A DNA stretch of 64,000 nucleotides from the NCBI RefSeq assembly GCF_902686445.1, contig NC_062214.1, positions 57,385,177 to 57,449,176 on the forward strand. Direction: 5' to 3'. This DNA comes from Sciurus carolinensis (lineage: Eukaryota > Chordata > Mammalia > Rodentia > Sciuridae). How positions within the stretch are numbered: the first letter of the stretch is position 1; every line of letters starts with the position of its first letter. This document shows positions 39,155 to 51,628 of this stretch, one piece after another. Both the position numbers and the translations under genes were made by a program. The notes beneath the pieces were generated by a model. It was not told where the DNA came from, searched no databases, and worked only from the letters and a program-made list of their open reading frames with translations.

Positions 39155-40499
39155 ATTTCATATATACTAACTTTATTCCACACTGCATTCTACAGGGTTT
39201 ATTATTTATGTATTTATTATTTATTATTATCCACATTTCACAAGTGATTAAAGTGGTTCAGAGAAATGTATTGAATTTTTGAAGTCCACAGAGCAAAGCG
39301 AAGATTCAAGATAACTGCCTCAAAATTTCCTTCCACTCTACCTTTTATACCTTGTATTAAGGTCAATATTGCTAGCAAAGTCCTATTAGCAGAAAATTAA
39401 TTTACATTTACATAAACAAATGGACAGAGTTATAATGAGCATACCAAGATTCCATGAAGAAGGGATACGTAAATTTTTTTAAGAGAAGCTACAAACAAGT
39501 AGATGGTAGGAAAATAGAAGACTTTTAAGATCAATTTCCAACTTCCATTATAGGCTTTTTCTTTCCATGCAGCTTTTCCTGTAAAGCTTGAGGTAGAGCA
39601 CACTGCATCCTGGGATCTCTATGAACATGAAAAGGAATAATATTGTCTCTTCTGAGCACAGTGACTGAAACAGAATTACTGACTAAAATTCAAAGTGATA
39701 GGTAAGCCTGCTTGGCAATGCTTTTGAGATTTCCCTTTCATCCTAGAACAGCAGAGCTGGGCACTATCAACTCCCAGTGGTTTTCCAACTGTCTTCCTTG
39801 GGTCTCAGGGGATCCTGATAGACAAACCTGGACAACAAAGGGCAATCCTCAGGTCATGATGCTACCTATACATCAACCAGAACACACCTTAATTTGTGTT
39901 TTATTTTAAAAACCATTCAAAAAAAAGTTTTCCTACTTAGAAAAGAGAAACATAAAAACCCAAAACCTCTGTTATATAAGAAAGCAGCTGTAAGCTCAAA
40001 GAAGTTATAAATAGGTAAATATAGTTGGCTTGAATACTAGAATAAAAGTTTATATTATTGATCTTCTGGCTCCTAAAGCATATATCACAAGGTTAGTTTT
40101 TTGTTTTGTTGTATTTGCATTGTGCATGAAATACTGAAATTGGCTCTCTCTGTCATGTCCATCTCCAACTGTAGCACTTCGTAGCTTACAGATAGTCTAC
40201 AGTCACCAACTTTGACCAATTAAAGTGGGCTTCTTGGAAAAGATAAAAATTACCATATTTTGATTGTAATGCACCAAATCCTGTCCTGATGACAAATCAT
40301 TCAATCCAATTTGATCATTTTCAGAGGAACTACTACAGTAATTCTCTCTCTTGATCATGGTTTGTGGTATGATGTACACTTCGTTGATTTATGCTATCCT
40401 CTACCTTGTTTGCTTGGATTCGTTGCTTTGAAACATGAGCTAGAAAACTCTAAGAACCAAATCTGGTCATAACATATTTAAGCAAATCTAACATGTCAC
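39155..40499. other. unassigned DNA
   Basis: About 1.3 kb without a recognisable gene or transposon; 39170-39310 is at most faintly MIR-like. Confidence 0.35.
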
Positions 40500-40685
40500 T
40501 ATTAATGTATTTAGTTATTATTTCCATTAGGGAATAATATACAAATAGTAAAATTTACAGATTTAAGCATACAGCACAAGAAATACATATATACAAATGC
40601 AATCGAGTAACCACAACCCAGATAAAAATAAGATCATCCCCAGCATCCAGAAGTTTCCTTGTCAAACAAATATTTCTCAATTCCA
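40500..40685 (-). mobile_element. possible L1ME 3' UTR piece
   Basis: 'agtaaaatttacagatttaa' and 'gagtaaccacaacccagata' resemble the reverse complement of old L1ME 3' UTRs. It abuts the plus-strand L1 fragment directly. Confidence 0.4.
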
Positions 40686-42095
40686 GGGAAAAAATACACC
40701 ACAACACAATGACACTGTGTGACTTTAACTTACCACTCACACCACTGGTTAGATCCTCCAAACAAAAAATAAACAAAGAAACTATAGAATTAAATGATAC
40801 AATCAATGATTTAGACTTGACATATATAGAGTATTTCATCCAACATTGAACAACTATACTTTCTTCTCAGCAGCTAAATGAGACCGTATGCTATGCCACA
40901 AAGTAGCCAATAGTAAATACAAAAAATAGAGATACTACCTGGTAAGATCACAATGGAATGAAATTAGAAATTGATGATGAAGTAAAAAGCAGAAACTACT
41001 CCAACACCTGGAGACTAAATAATATGCTATTGAATGATGCAATGATAACAGAAGACATAAGGGAGGAGATAAAAAAAATCTTGGAGGTAAATAAGTACAA
41101 TGATACAATGTATCAAAATCTCTGGGACACTCTGAAAGTAGTACTAAGAGGAAAGTTCATTGAATTGAGCTCATACACTAAAAGAATAGAAAGTCAACAA
41201 CTAAATGACCTAATATTACATCTCAAAGCCCTAGAAGAAGAAGAACAGATCAACACCAAAAGTAGTAGAAGATAGGAAATAATTAAAGTCAGAGTTGGCT
41301 GAAATCAATGAAATTGAAAAGAAAGAAGCAATTCAAAACATTGACAAAACAAAAAGTTGGTTCTTTGAAAAAGAAAACAAAATTGATAAACCCTTAGCCA
41401 TATCAACAAAGATAAGGAAAGAGAAAACTCAAATTCCTAGAATTTGTGATGGAAAAGGAGAGATCACACTAGACACCACTGAAATATATAACATAACTGG
41501 AAGCTATTATGAAAATCTATACTCCAACGAAATAGAAAATATAGAAGACAATGAGACATTTTTAGATACATATGATCCTGCCAAACTGAATCAGGAAGAC
41601 ATACACAATTTAAACAGATGAATTTCAAGCACAGAAATAGAAGAAGCCATCAAAAGCCTACCAACCAAGAAAAACCTGAGACCAGATGGATTCTCAGCTG
41701 AACTCTATGAGGTCTTTAAAAAAGAACTAATACTAATACTCCTCAAAACATTACATGAATAGGAAAGAAGGGAACCCTTCCAAACTCATTCTATGAAGCA
41801 GGTGTCATTCCGATAATAACAAAACCAGACAAAGATACATTAAGGAAAGAAAACTTTAGATTACATAGAGGGAAATGAGGGGGGGGAGGGGTATGAAAGA
41901 TGGTGGAATGAGACAGACATCATGACCCTATGTACATGAATGATGTGAATCTACATCATGTCCATCATGTACAACCATAGGAACAAAAAGTTGAAACCCA
42001 ATTGTGTACAGTGAATCAAAATGCAGTCTGTAAAAATAAAAAAGAAAAAAGAAAGAAAAATTTATACCAATATCTCTGATGAACATAGATGCAAT
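40686..42095 (+). mobile_element. L1 ORF2 fragment, plus strand (endonuclease end to start of RT)
   Basis: The fragment starts at the end of the endonuclease domain and runs through the linker to the first reverse transcriptase motifs. Two open parts remain. One is 40958-41275, with 'NTWRLNNMLLNDAMITEDIR'. The other is 41295-41621, with '[18 protein letters not shown]' and 'GSYYENLYSNEIENIED'. It stops abruptly at 42095 in the text 'gaacatagatgcaa', where a minus-strand L1 begins. A short L1 3' end is inserted at 41861-42049. Confidence 0.85.
41861..42049 (+). mobile_element. L1 3' end inserted in the ORF2 fragment
   Basis: A G-rich start ('gaggggggggaggggtatga'-like) is followed by 'ggtggaatgagacagacatc', 'catcatgtacaaccatagga', 'cagtgaatcaaaatgcagtc' and an A-rich tail. 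The host ORF2 text breaks at 'aaactttag' and resumes at 'accaatatctctgatgaac'. Diverged duplications 'ggaaagaaaactttaga' (41844-41860) and 'agaaagaaaaatttata' (about 42050-42066) flank it. Confidence 0.75.
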
Positions 42096-45000
42096 GTGAA
42101 AGTGTGCCTTTTTCCCCACATCCAAGCCAACATCTATTTTTGCTTGTTGTTGATAATAGCGATTCTAATTCAAGTAAGATGAAATCTTAGAGTTGTTTTA
42201 ATTTTCATTTCTATGATTACTAGAGTTGTTGAATACTTTTTCATGTATTTGCTAATTGCCTGTATATTTTCTTCTGTAAAGTGTCTGTCCAGTTCCTTGG
42301 CCCATTTATTGATTGGGTTCTTTGTATTTTTGGTGTAAAGTTTTGTAAATTCTTTATAAATTTTGGAGATAAGTGCTCTATCTGAAGTGCATGTGGAAAA
42401 GATTTTCTCCAACTCTGTAGGCTCTCTTTTCACATTATTGATTGTATCCTTTGCAGAGAAAGAGCTTTTAAGTTCGAATCTATCCCATTTATTGATCCTT
42501 GCTTTCATTTCTTGCACTTTAGGAGTCTTGTTAAGGAAGTCTGATCCTAAGTCAACATGATGAAGATTAGGGCCTACTTTGTCTTCTGTTTGTGCAGAGT
42601 CTCTGGTTTAATTCCTAAGTCCTTGATGCATTTTGAGTTGAGTTTTGTGCAGGGTGAGAGATAGAGTTTTAATTTAATTTTACTACATATGAATTTCCAG
42701 TTTTCCCAGCACCATTTGTTGAAGAGACTATCTTTTCTCCATTGTATGATTTTGGCTCCTTTGTCTAGTATGAGGTAACTGTATTTATGTGGGTTCATTT
42801 CTGTGCCTTCTATTTTGTACCATTGGTCTTCCTGTCTATTTTGGAGCCAATACCATGCCATTTTTGTTACTATTGCTTTGTAGGTCTGGTATTGTGATAC
42901 CTCCAGCTTCACTCTTCCTGCTCAGGATTGCTTTGGCTATTTGAGGTCTCTTATTCTTCCAGATGAAGTTTATGATTGCTTTCTCTATTTCTATAAGGAA
43001 TGTCATTGGGATTTTAATTGAAAGTGCATTGAATCTGTGTAGCACCTTTGGTAGTATGATCATTTTGACAATATTAATTCTGCCTATCCAAAACCATGGG
43101 ATATTTTTCTATCTTTTAAGGTTTTCTTCAATTTCTTTATTTAGTGTTCTGTAGTTTTCATTGTAGAGGTCTTTCACCTTCTTTGTTAGATTGATTCCCA
43201 AGTATTTTTTTTTTATGAGGCTATTGTGAATGGAGTGGTTCTCCTAATTTCTCTTTCAGAGGATTCATCACTTATGAATAAGAATACATTAGATTTTTTT
43301 TATTGACTTTATATCCTGCTACTTACTGAATTCATTTATTAGTTCTAGAAGTTTTCTGGTTGAGTTTTTTGAATCCTCTAAATATAGAATCATGTCATCG
43401 GCAAATAGTGATTACTTGAGTTCTTCTTTTCCTATTTGTATTCCTTTAATTTCTTTGGTCTATCTATTTGCTCTGGCTAGAGTTTCAAGGATGATGTTGA
43501 ATAGAAGTGGTGAAAGAGGGCATCCCTTTCTTGTTCTAGTTTTTAGAGGGAATGCTTTCAGTTTTTCTCCATTTAGAATGATGTTGGCCTTGGGTTTAGT
43601 ATAGACAGCCTTTTACAATGTTGAGGTATGTTCCTACTATCTCTACTTTTTCTAGTATTTTGAGCATGAAGGGGTGCTGTATTTTATCAAATGCCTTCTC
43701 AGCATCTATTGAAATAATCATATGATTCTTAACTTAAATCTATTGATGTGATGAATTATGTTTATTGATTTCTGGATGTTGAACCAACATTGCATCCCTG
43801 GGATAAATCCCACTTGATCATGGTGCACTATCTTTTTAATATGTGTTTCTATGTGGTTTGCCAGTAAGTTAAGGATTTTTGCACCTATGTTCATCAGGGA
43901 TATGGGTCTAAAGTTTTCTTTCATTGATGAGTCTTTGTCTGGTTTTGATATCAGAGTGATACTAGCCTCATCAAATGAGTTTTGAAGGGTTCCCTTCTTT
44001 TCTATTTCCTGGAATACTTTGAGGAGTATTGGTATTAGTTCTTCTTTAAAGGTTGTATAGAATTCGACTGAGAATCCATCTGGTTCTGTGCTTTTCTTGG
44101 TTAATAGACCTTTGGTGGCTTTTTCTCTTTTGGTGTTTAAAATTGATTTGTTTAACTTGTGTACTTTTTCTTGATTCAGTTTGGGAGGATCATATTTCTC
44201 TAAAAATTTCTCAGTGTCTTCAATATTTTCTATTTTGTTGGATTATAGATGTTCATAGTAGCCTCCAATTATGTTATGTATTTCAATGGTGTCTGTTGTG
44301 ATCTTTCCTTTTTCATCATGAATTCTAGTAATTTGAGTTTTCTCTCTCCTTATCTTCATTGGTGTGGCTAAGGGTTTATCCATTTTGTTTACTTTATCAA
44401 TGAACCAACTTTTTGTTTTGTCAATTTTTTGAATTGTTTCTCTTGTTTCAATTTCATTTATTTCAGCTCTGATTTTAATTATTTCTTCTACTATTTTTGT
44501 TTGTTATTTTATAATTTTTCTAATTGTATTCCTTTGTGGTCTGATAGGATACAAGGTAGTGTCTCTATTTTTTGTATTTACTAATGGTTTTTTAGTGGCA
44601 TAGAATATGGTTTATCTTGGAGAAGGATCCATGATCTACTGAGAAGAAAGTACATTCTCTTGATAATGGATGAAATACTCTGGATTAAATGGATCCAAGT
44701 TCATTAATTCTATATCATTGATTGTATTATTTAGGTCTATAGTTTCTTTGTTCAGTTTTTGTGTGGAGGATCTATCCAGTGTTGAGAGCAGTGTGTCAAA
44801 GTCACCTACTATTATTGTGTTTTGGTCTATTTGATTCTTACAATTGAGAAGAGTTCATTTGATGCTCCATTTTGGGGGGTATAAATATTTAAAATCATTA
44901 TATCTTGCTGATTTGTGCTTTCCTTAAGCAGTATGAAATGTCCTACTTTATCCCTTCTGACTAACTTAGTTTTGAAGTCCACTTTATCTGATATGAGGTT

Positions 45001-46856
45001 GGAGACCCCTGCTTTTTTACTGAGTCCATGTGCATGGTATGTTTTTCCCACCCTTTCATCTTTAGTTTGTGGATGTGTTTTTCTTGAAGGCAGCATATTG
45101 TTGGGTCTTTCTTTTTAATCCAATCTACCAGTATATGTAGTTTGATTATTGAGTTTAGGTCATTAACATTCAGCATTATTATTGTGATGTGATTTGTATT
45201 CCTGGTTATTTTGGCTTATTTTTTATTTGTAACTTGACTTGGATTCTCCTTTGATTGTCTTTTCCTGTAGGGTATTTCCTCCCTTTGCTTACTTGTATTG
45301 TTGGCTTTCACTTCCTCCTCATGAAATATTTTGCTGAGAATATTCTGTAGTGTAGGTTTTCTATTTGTAAATTCTTTTAACTTTTGTTTATTGTGGAAAG
45401 ACTTTATTTCATCATCAAATCTGAAGGCTAACTTTGCTGGGTATAGGATTCTTGGTTGGCATCCATGTTTTTTCAGAGCTTGAAATATATTGTTCCAGGC
45501 CCTCCTTGCTTTTAGGGACTGAACTGAGAAATCTTCTGATATTCATATTGGTTTCCCCTTGTAAGTAATCTGACACTTTTCTCTTGCAGCCTTTAATATC
45601 CTACCTTTACTTTGTATGTGAGGTATTTCATTATAATATGACTTGGTATGGATCTGTTGTAATTTTGTGTACCTGGTGTTCTGTAAGCCTCTTATATTTG
45701 ATTTTCCACTTCATTTTTCAGGTTTGGAAAATTTTGTTGATATTATTTTGATATTATTTGATATTATTTTTTTGATATTATTTTGCTGATATTATTTTGT
45801 TGAACAAGTTGTTCATTCCTTTGGTTTGTATCTCTGTGCCTTCCTCAATCCCATTAATTCTTAAATTTGTTCTTTTCATGATATCCCATAATTCTTGGAG
45901 GTTCCATTCTTGATATCTTAGCATCCTCTCAGTTCGTGCAACATTATTTTCAAGATTAAATATTTTGTCTCCATTGTCTGAGATTCTGTCTTCCATAAGA
46001 TCTATTATTTTGATGATGCTTTCTATTGAGTTTTTAATTTGGTTTACTGTTTCTTTCATTTCAAGTATTTATGTTTGTTTGTTTATTTTTCAAAATCTCT
46101 CTTTTTTGAAGTGTTCTTTTGCCTTGTGCATTTGCTCTTTTAACTGTTTTTTAGAGTGATCATTCATTGCCTGCATTTGCTCTCTTATCTCATCTTTTGC
46201 TTCATGGATCATTTTAATTATGCAGATCCTAAAGTCTTTTTCTGTCATTTCTACTGCCATGCTGTCATTGGATTCTATGAAAATAGCATCTTGGTTCCCT
46301 GTTTTTACATATTGTTTCTGTGTATTCCTCTCTAGCTGTGAAGATCTGGGGTACTGAACTTTCCCCCCTGCAGCCTTATTATGAGCCTGCAGTTTTCTAG
46401 TACCTCTCCTTTGAAGAAGAGATCAATATTATCAGCACCCAATACAGAGAAAATGTAGCCCTGAACCAGATATCCCCTATAAAGACTTTAACATTATTGT
46501 AATAAACAGGATGAGTTCAATTATTATTTACAGTATTTTTAGTGGTAAACAAAGAGGATGGGGGAGGGTGTAGGATGTAAGTGAGTAAATACCTGTCAAA
46601 GGGCCTCCTGTCTCCTGTAGGTGTCTCAGGAAGGGAGCTGCTCTTCCAATGATGGTGGCCACACCCTCAGGAATAATTTAAAATGCCAATGCCAGCACCA
46701 GTCTCCAAAGAAGCTTCAGAACCCCAGTGAGGCTGCACCAAGACAGCGCTGGGGGCTGGTGGGCGGGTGGGCATGCTGTCTGACCTCCGTCTGCGGTGGA
46801 GGGGGTGGATAGGTATGATGTCCAGCATCCATCTGTGGTCAGGGCGGGGGGACAAT
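42096..46856 (-). mobile_element. old L1, minus strand, lacking its 3' end
   Basis: From left to right: ORF2 C-terminal region (42100-42520, with 'DTINNVKREPTELEKIFSTC'), RT/linker (42574-43924, including the zone that encodes '[20 protein letters not shown]'), endonuclease (about 44400-45180), ORF1 (about 45300-46200, 'MERISDNGDKIFNLENNVAR'-like coiled coil) and 5' UTR (46330-46856). The 3' UTR and the last part of ORF2 are absent and no poly(A) is seen. All frames are broken. The 5' end abuts ORF2 sequence of another L1 at 46857. Confidence 0.85.
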
Positions 46857-47339
46857 CGTGTGATTCTTAACTTTAAGTCTGTTGATGTAGTGAATTACAT
46901 TTATTGATTTCCAGATGTTGAACCAACCTTGCATCTCTGAGATGAAACCCACTTGGTCACGGTGCACTATTTTTTAATATTTTTTTGTACTGAACTTGCT
47001 AAAATTTTGTTAAGAAATTTTGCATCTATGTTCATTAGGGATATTGGTCTGAAGTTTTCTTTCCTCAATGTGTCTTTGTCTGTTTTGGGTATCAGGGTGA
47101 TATTAGCTTCATAGAATGAGTTTCGAAAGGTCCCCTCCTCTCCTATTTCCTGGAATACTTTAAGTACTATCAGAATGGACTTTTCTTTGAAGGTTTTGTA
47201 GAACTTGACTGAGAATTCATCTGGTCCTTAACTTTTCTTTGTTGGTCGGCTTTTGATGTCTTCTTGTATTTATTGCTTGAAATTTATCTATTAAGTTTAT
47301 ATGTCCTCCTGATTCAGTATGGGTAGGTCCTATGTCTCT
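46857..47339 (-). mobile_element. old L1 host element, left part (RT region)
   Basis: ORF2 reverse transcriptase text in reverse. It matches the corresponding part of the younger L1 (49590-50075) with many differences. It ends at the target duplication of the inserted full-length L1 and continues at 53539. Confidence 0.85.
47326..47339. repeat. left target-site duplication of the full-length L1
   Basis: 'ggtcctatgtctct', identical over 14 bp to 53539-53552. Removing the insert and one copy restores a continuous L1 ORF2 text in the host element. Confidence 0.95.
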
Positions 47340-47550
47340 TTTTTTTATTTTTTTTATTTTATTATTATTTTTTTTTACGTTTACATAGGGTAATGATGTT
47401 TATTTTATTTTTCCCCTCCCCCCACCCCTCCCACCCCTCTTTTCCCTCTACACAGTCCTTCTTTCCTTCATTCTTACCGCTCTCCTTAGCCTAACTCTAA
47501 ACCTAACCCTAAACCTAATGCTAGCCCCTCCCACCCCCCATTATATGTCC
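47340..47550 (-). other. L1 3' UTR and poly(A)
   Basis: 47340-47384 is the interrupted poly(A) (T-rich on the plus strand). 47410-47440 and 47525-47540 are C-rich on the plus strand, hence runs of G on the L1 strand, the G-rich tract usual in L1 3' UTRs. 47495-47520 holds 'ctaaacctaaccctaaacct', short telomere-like units. This 3' UTR is unlike the 'gtatgattg...gtgtacaatgaatc' type of the older L1 copies at 11902, 12949, 14381 and 41861. Confidence 0.85.
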
Positions 47551-50500
47551 TCATCCGCTTATCAGCGAGATCATTCGTCCTTTAGTTTTTTGAGATTGGC
47601 TTATCTCACTTAGCATGATATTCTCCAATTTCGACCATTTGCCTACAAATGCCATCATTTTATCATTCTTCATTGCGGAGTAATATTCCATTGTATAAAT
47701 ATGCCACAGTTTCTTTATCAATTCATCAACTGAAGGGCATCTAGGTTGGTTCCACAATCTGGCTATGGTGAATTGAGCAGCAATGAACATTGATGTGGCT
47801 GTATCTCTGTAGTATGCTGATTTTAAGTCCTTTGGGTATAGGCCAAGGAGTGGGATAGCTGGGTCAAATGGTGTTTCCATTCCAAGCTTTCTGAGGAATC
47901 TCCACACTGCTTTCCAGAGTGGCTGCACTAATTTGCAACCCCACCAGCAATGTATGAGTGTTCCTTTTTCACCACATCCTCGCCAACACCTATTGTTGCT
48001 TGTATTCTTGATAATCGCCATTCTAATTGGGGTGAGATGAAATCTTAGGGTAGTTTTGATTTGCATTTCCCTTATTACTAGGGATGTTGAACATTTTTTC
48101 ATATATCTGGTGATTACTTGTACATCTTCTTCTGTGAAGTGTCTGTTCATTTCCTTAGCCCATTTGTTGATTGGATTATTTGTATTCTTCGTGTAGAGTT
48201 TTTTGAGTTCTTTATAGATTCTGGAAATTAGCGCTCTATCTGAGGTATGGTTGGCAAAGATATTCTCCCACTCTGTAGGCTCTCTCTTCACATTTCTGAT
48301 AGTTTCCTTTGCTGAGAGAAAGCTTTTAAGTTTGAATCTATCCCAGTTGTTGATTCTTGCTTTTATTTCTTGTGCTATGGGAGTCCTGTTAAGGAAGTCT
48401 GATCCTGAGCCAACAAGTTGAAGATTTGGACCTACTTTTTCTTCTATAAGATGCAGGGTCTCTGGTCTGATACCGAGGTCCTTAATCCATTTTGAGTTGA
48501 GTTTTGTGTAGGGTGAGAGATAGGGGTTTAATTTCATTCTATTGCATATGGTTTTCCAGTTTTCCCAGCACCATTTGTTGAAGAGGCTATCTTTTCTCCA
48601 TTGCATATTGTTGGAACCTTTGTCTAGTATGAGAAAATTGTATTTATTTGGGTTTGTGTCCATGTCCTCTATTCTGTACCATTGATCTACCTGTCTATTT
48701 TGGTACCAATATCATGCCGTTTTTGTTACTATTGCTTTGTAGTAGAGTTGAAGATCTGGTATTGCAATACCCCCTGCTTCGCTCTTGCTACTGAGGATTG
48801 CTTTAGCTATTCTAGGTTTTTAATTCTTCCAGATGAATTTCATAATTGCTTGCTCTATTTCTGCAAGGTACATCATTGGGATTTTAATTGGAATTGCATT
48901 GAATCTGTATAGCACTTTTGGTAGTATGGCCATTTTGACAATATTAATTCTGCCTATCCAAGAACATGGGAGATCTTTCCATCTTCTAAGGTTTTCTTGA
49001 ATTTCTTTCTTTAGTGTTCTGTAGTTCTCATTGTAGAGGTCTTTCACCTCTTTTGTGAGATTGATTCCCAAGTATTTTATTTTTTTCGATGCTATTGTGA
49101 ATGGGGTAGTTTTCCTAATTTCTCTTTCTGAAGATTCATCACTTATGTATAAAAATGCATTGGATTTATGAGCATTGATCTTGTAACCTGCTACTTTACT
49201 GAATTCATTTATGAGTTCTAAAAGTTTTCTGGTGGAATTTCCAGGTTCCTCTAAATATATAATCATGTCATCAGCGAACAGGGATAGTTTGAGTTCTTCT
49301 TTTCCTATTTGTATCCCTTTAATTTCTTTGGTTTGTCTGATTGCTCTGGCTAGAGTCTCAAGGATGATGTTGAATAGAAGCGGTGAAAGAGGGCATCCCT
49401 GCCTTGTTCCAGTTTTTAGGGGGAACGCTTTCAGTTTTTCACCATTTAGAATGATATTAGCCATGGGCTTAGCGTAGATTGCCTTTATAATGTTTAGGAA
49501 TGTTCCCACTACCCCAATTTTTTCTAGTTTTTGAGCATGAAGGGATGCTGTATTTTATCAAATGCTTTTTCTGCATCTATTGAAATAATCATGTGATTCT
49601 TAACTTTAAGTCTGTTGATATGGTGAATGACATTTATTGATTTCCGAATGTTGAACCAAACTTGCATCCTTGGGATAAAACCCACGTGATCGTGGTGCAC
49701 TATCTTTTTAATATATATTTGTATGCGATTTGCTAAAATTTTGTTGAAAATTTTTGCATCGATGTTCATTAAGGATATTGGTCTGAAATTTTCTTTCCTT
49801 GATGTGTCTCTGTCTGGTTTAGGTATCAGGGTGATATTGGCTTCATAGAACGAGTTTGGTAGGGTTCCCTCCTCTTCTATTTCATGGAATAATTTGAGGA
49901 GTATTGGAATGAGCTCTTCGTTAAAGGTTTTGTAGAACTTGGCTGAGAACCCATCTGGTCCTGGACTTTTCTTTGTTGGTAGGCTTTTGATGACCTCTTC
50001 TGTTTCATTGCTTGAAATTGGTTTATTTAAGTTGTGTATGTCCTCCTCGTTCAGTTTAGGTAGTTCATATGTCTCTAGAAATTTGTTGATGTCTTCGAGG
50101 TTTTCTGTTTTGTTGGAGTATAGATTTTCGAAATAGCTTCTAATTATGTTTTGTATTTCACTCGTGTCTGTTGTGATGTTTCCTTGTTCATTCCGAATTT
50201 TAGTAATTTGAGTTTTCTCCCTCTTTCTCTTTGTTAGTGTGGCTAAGGGTTTATCAATTTTATTTATTTTTTCAAAGAACCAACTATTTATTTTGTTAAT
50301 TTTTCCGATTGTTTCTTTTGTTTCGATTTCGTTGATTTCGGCTCTGATTTTAACTATTTCCTGTCTTCTACTACTTTTGGTATTGGTCTGCTCTTCTTTT
50401 TCTAGTGTTTTGAGCTGTAGTGTTAAGTCATTTATTTGTTGATTTCTACTTCTTTTTTTGAATGCACCCCATGAAATAAATCTTCCTCTAAGTACTGCTT

Positions 50501-51398
50501 TCATAGTGTACCAGAGATTTTGATATGATGTGTCTTTGTTCTCGTTTACTTCTAAGAATTTTTTTATTTCCCTCCTGATGTCTTCTGTTATCCATTCATC
50601 ATATAATAGTGCATTATTTAGTCTCCAGGTATTGGAGAAGTTTCTGTTTTTTATTCTGTCATTTATTTCTAATTTCAATCCATTATGATCTGATAGAGTA
50701 CAAGGAAGTATCTCTATCTTCTTGTATTTGCTAACAGTAGCTTTGTGGCATAAAATATGGTCTATTTTAGAGAAGGATCCATGTGCTACTGAGAAGAAAG
50801 TGTATTCGTTCTTTGTTGGATGGTATATTCTATATATGTCCGTTAAGTCTAAATTGCTGATTGTGTTGTTGAGATCTATAGTTTCTTTATTCAATTTTTG
50901 TTTGGACGATCTATCCAGTGGTGAGAGAGGTGTGTTAAAATCGCCTAGTATGATTGTGTTGTGGTCTATTTGATTTCTGTAATTGAGAAGGATTTGTTTG
51001 ACGTACGTGGATGAGCCAATGTTCGGGGCATAGATATTTATGATTGTTATGTCTTGCTGATTTATGCTTCCCTTAAGCAGCATGTAATGTCCTTCTTTAT
51101 CCCTTCTGACTAGTTTTGGTTTGAAGTCCACATTATCTGAGATGAGGATGGATACTCCAGCTTTTTTGCTGTGTCCGTGTGCATGGTATGTTTTTCCCCA
51201 TCCTTTCACCTTTAGTCTATGGGTGTCTCTTTCTATGAGATGAGTCTCTTGCAGGCAGCATATTGTTGGATTTTTCTTTTTAATCCAATCTGCCAGTCTG
51301 TGTCTTTTGATTGATGAATTCAGGCCATTAACATTCAGGGTTATTATTGTGATATGATTTGTATTCCCAGTCAATTGACTCATATTTGTTTTTGACAT
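47551..51398 (-). pseudogene. L1 ORF2 (endonuclease-reverse transcriptase), disrupted
   Basis: ORF2 makes the enzyme that nicks the target and copies L1 RNA into it. The first 624 codons (51398-49524) are open. The endonuclease keeps its expected residues in 'LNVNGLNS', 'CCLQETHL', '[15 protein letters not shown]', 'KIDHILCHK' and '[10 protein letters not shown]'. RT motifs begin with '[15 protein letters not shown]' and '[14 protein letters not shown]'. A 1-bp deletion at about 49528 shifts the frame after 'IQHPFMLK'. The next open part (49509-48820) has '[14 protein letters not shown]' and the catalytic '[11 protein letters not shown]'. Stops follow at 48820-48822 (after 'KFIWKN') and 48712-48714 (a TGG Trp codon changed to TGA). 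The last 370 codons (48663-47551) include the Cys/His knuckle '[18 protein letters not shown]'. Total span is about 1282 codons, the normal family length. Confidence 0.95.
49524..49532 (-). other. frameshift site in ORF2
   Basis: The plus strand reads 'tctagtttttgagcatgaag' where the related copy at 43655-43680 has 'tctagtattttgagcatgaa'. One base is lost here, which ends the 624-codon frame. Confidence 0.85.
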
Positions 51399-51513
51399 GA
51401 TTTGGTTTCTCCTTTATTTGGCTATTCCTTTAGGCTAGCGCCTCCTGCTGATTTGCATCGTTGTTTTTCATCTCTTCCTCATGGAATATTTTGTTGAGAA
51501 TGTTCTGTAATGC

Positions 51514-51628
51514 TGGCTTTCTTTTTTTTTTTTTTTTTTTGGTGCTGGGGATCGAACCCAGGGCCTTGTGCTTACAAGGCAAGCACTCTACCAACTGAGC
51601 TATCTCCCCAGCCCATGGCTTTCTTTTT
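51514..51628 (-). mobile_element. ID SINE inserted in L1 ORF1
   Basis: Reverse complement begins 'gggctggggagatagctcag', with a Pol III A box ('tagctcagttggtagag') and B box ('gggttcgatccccag'), ending 'agcacc' plus poly(A). The 13-bp duplication 'tggctttcttttt' is at 51514-51526 and 51616-51628. It has few changes from a tRNA-like structure. It landed in the L1 after the L1 itself inserted. Confidence 0.95.

Noticed and set aside
40686..46856. Twin-priming inversion of a single L1
   Set aside because: The plus and minus parts both contain the endonuclease end and linker of ORF2, so they cannot be two non-overlapping parts of one copy.
47495..47520. Interstitial telomere repeat from a chromosome fusion
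   Set aside because: Only a few imperfect units, and they sit inside the 3' UTR of the L1.
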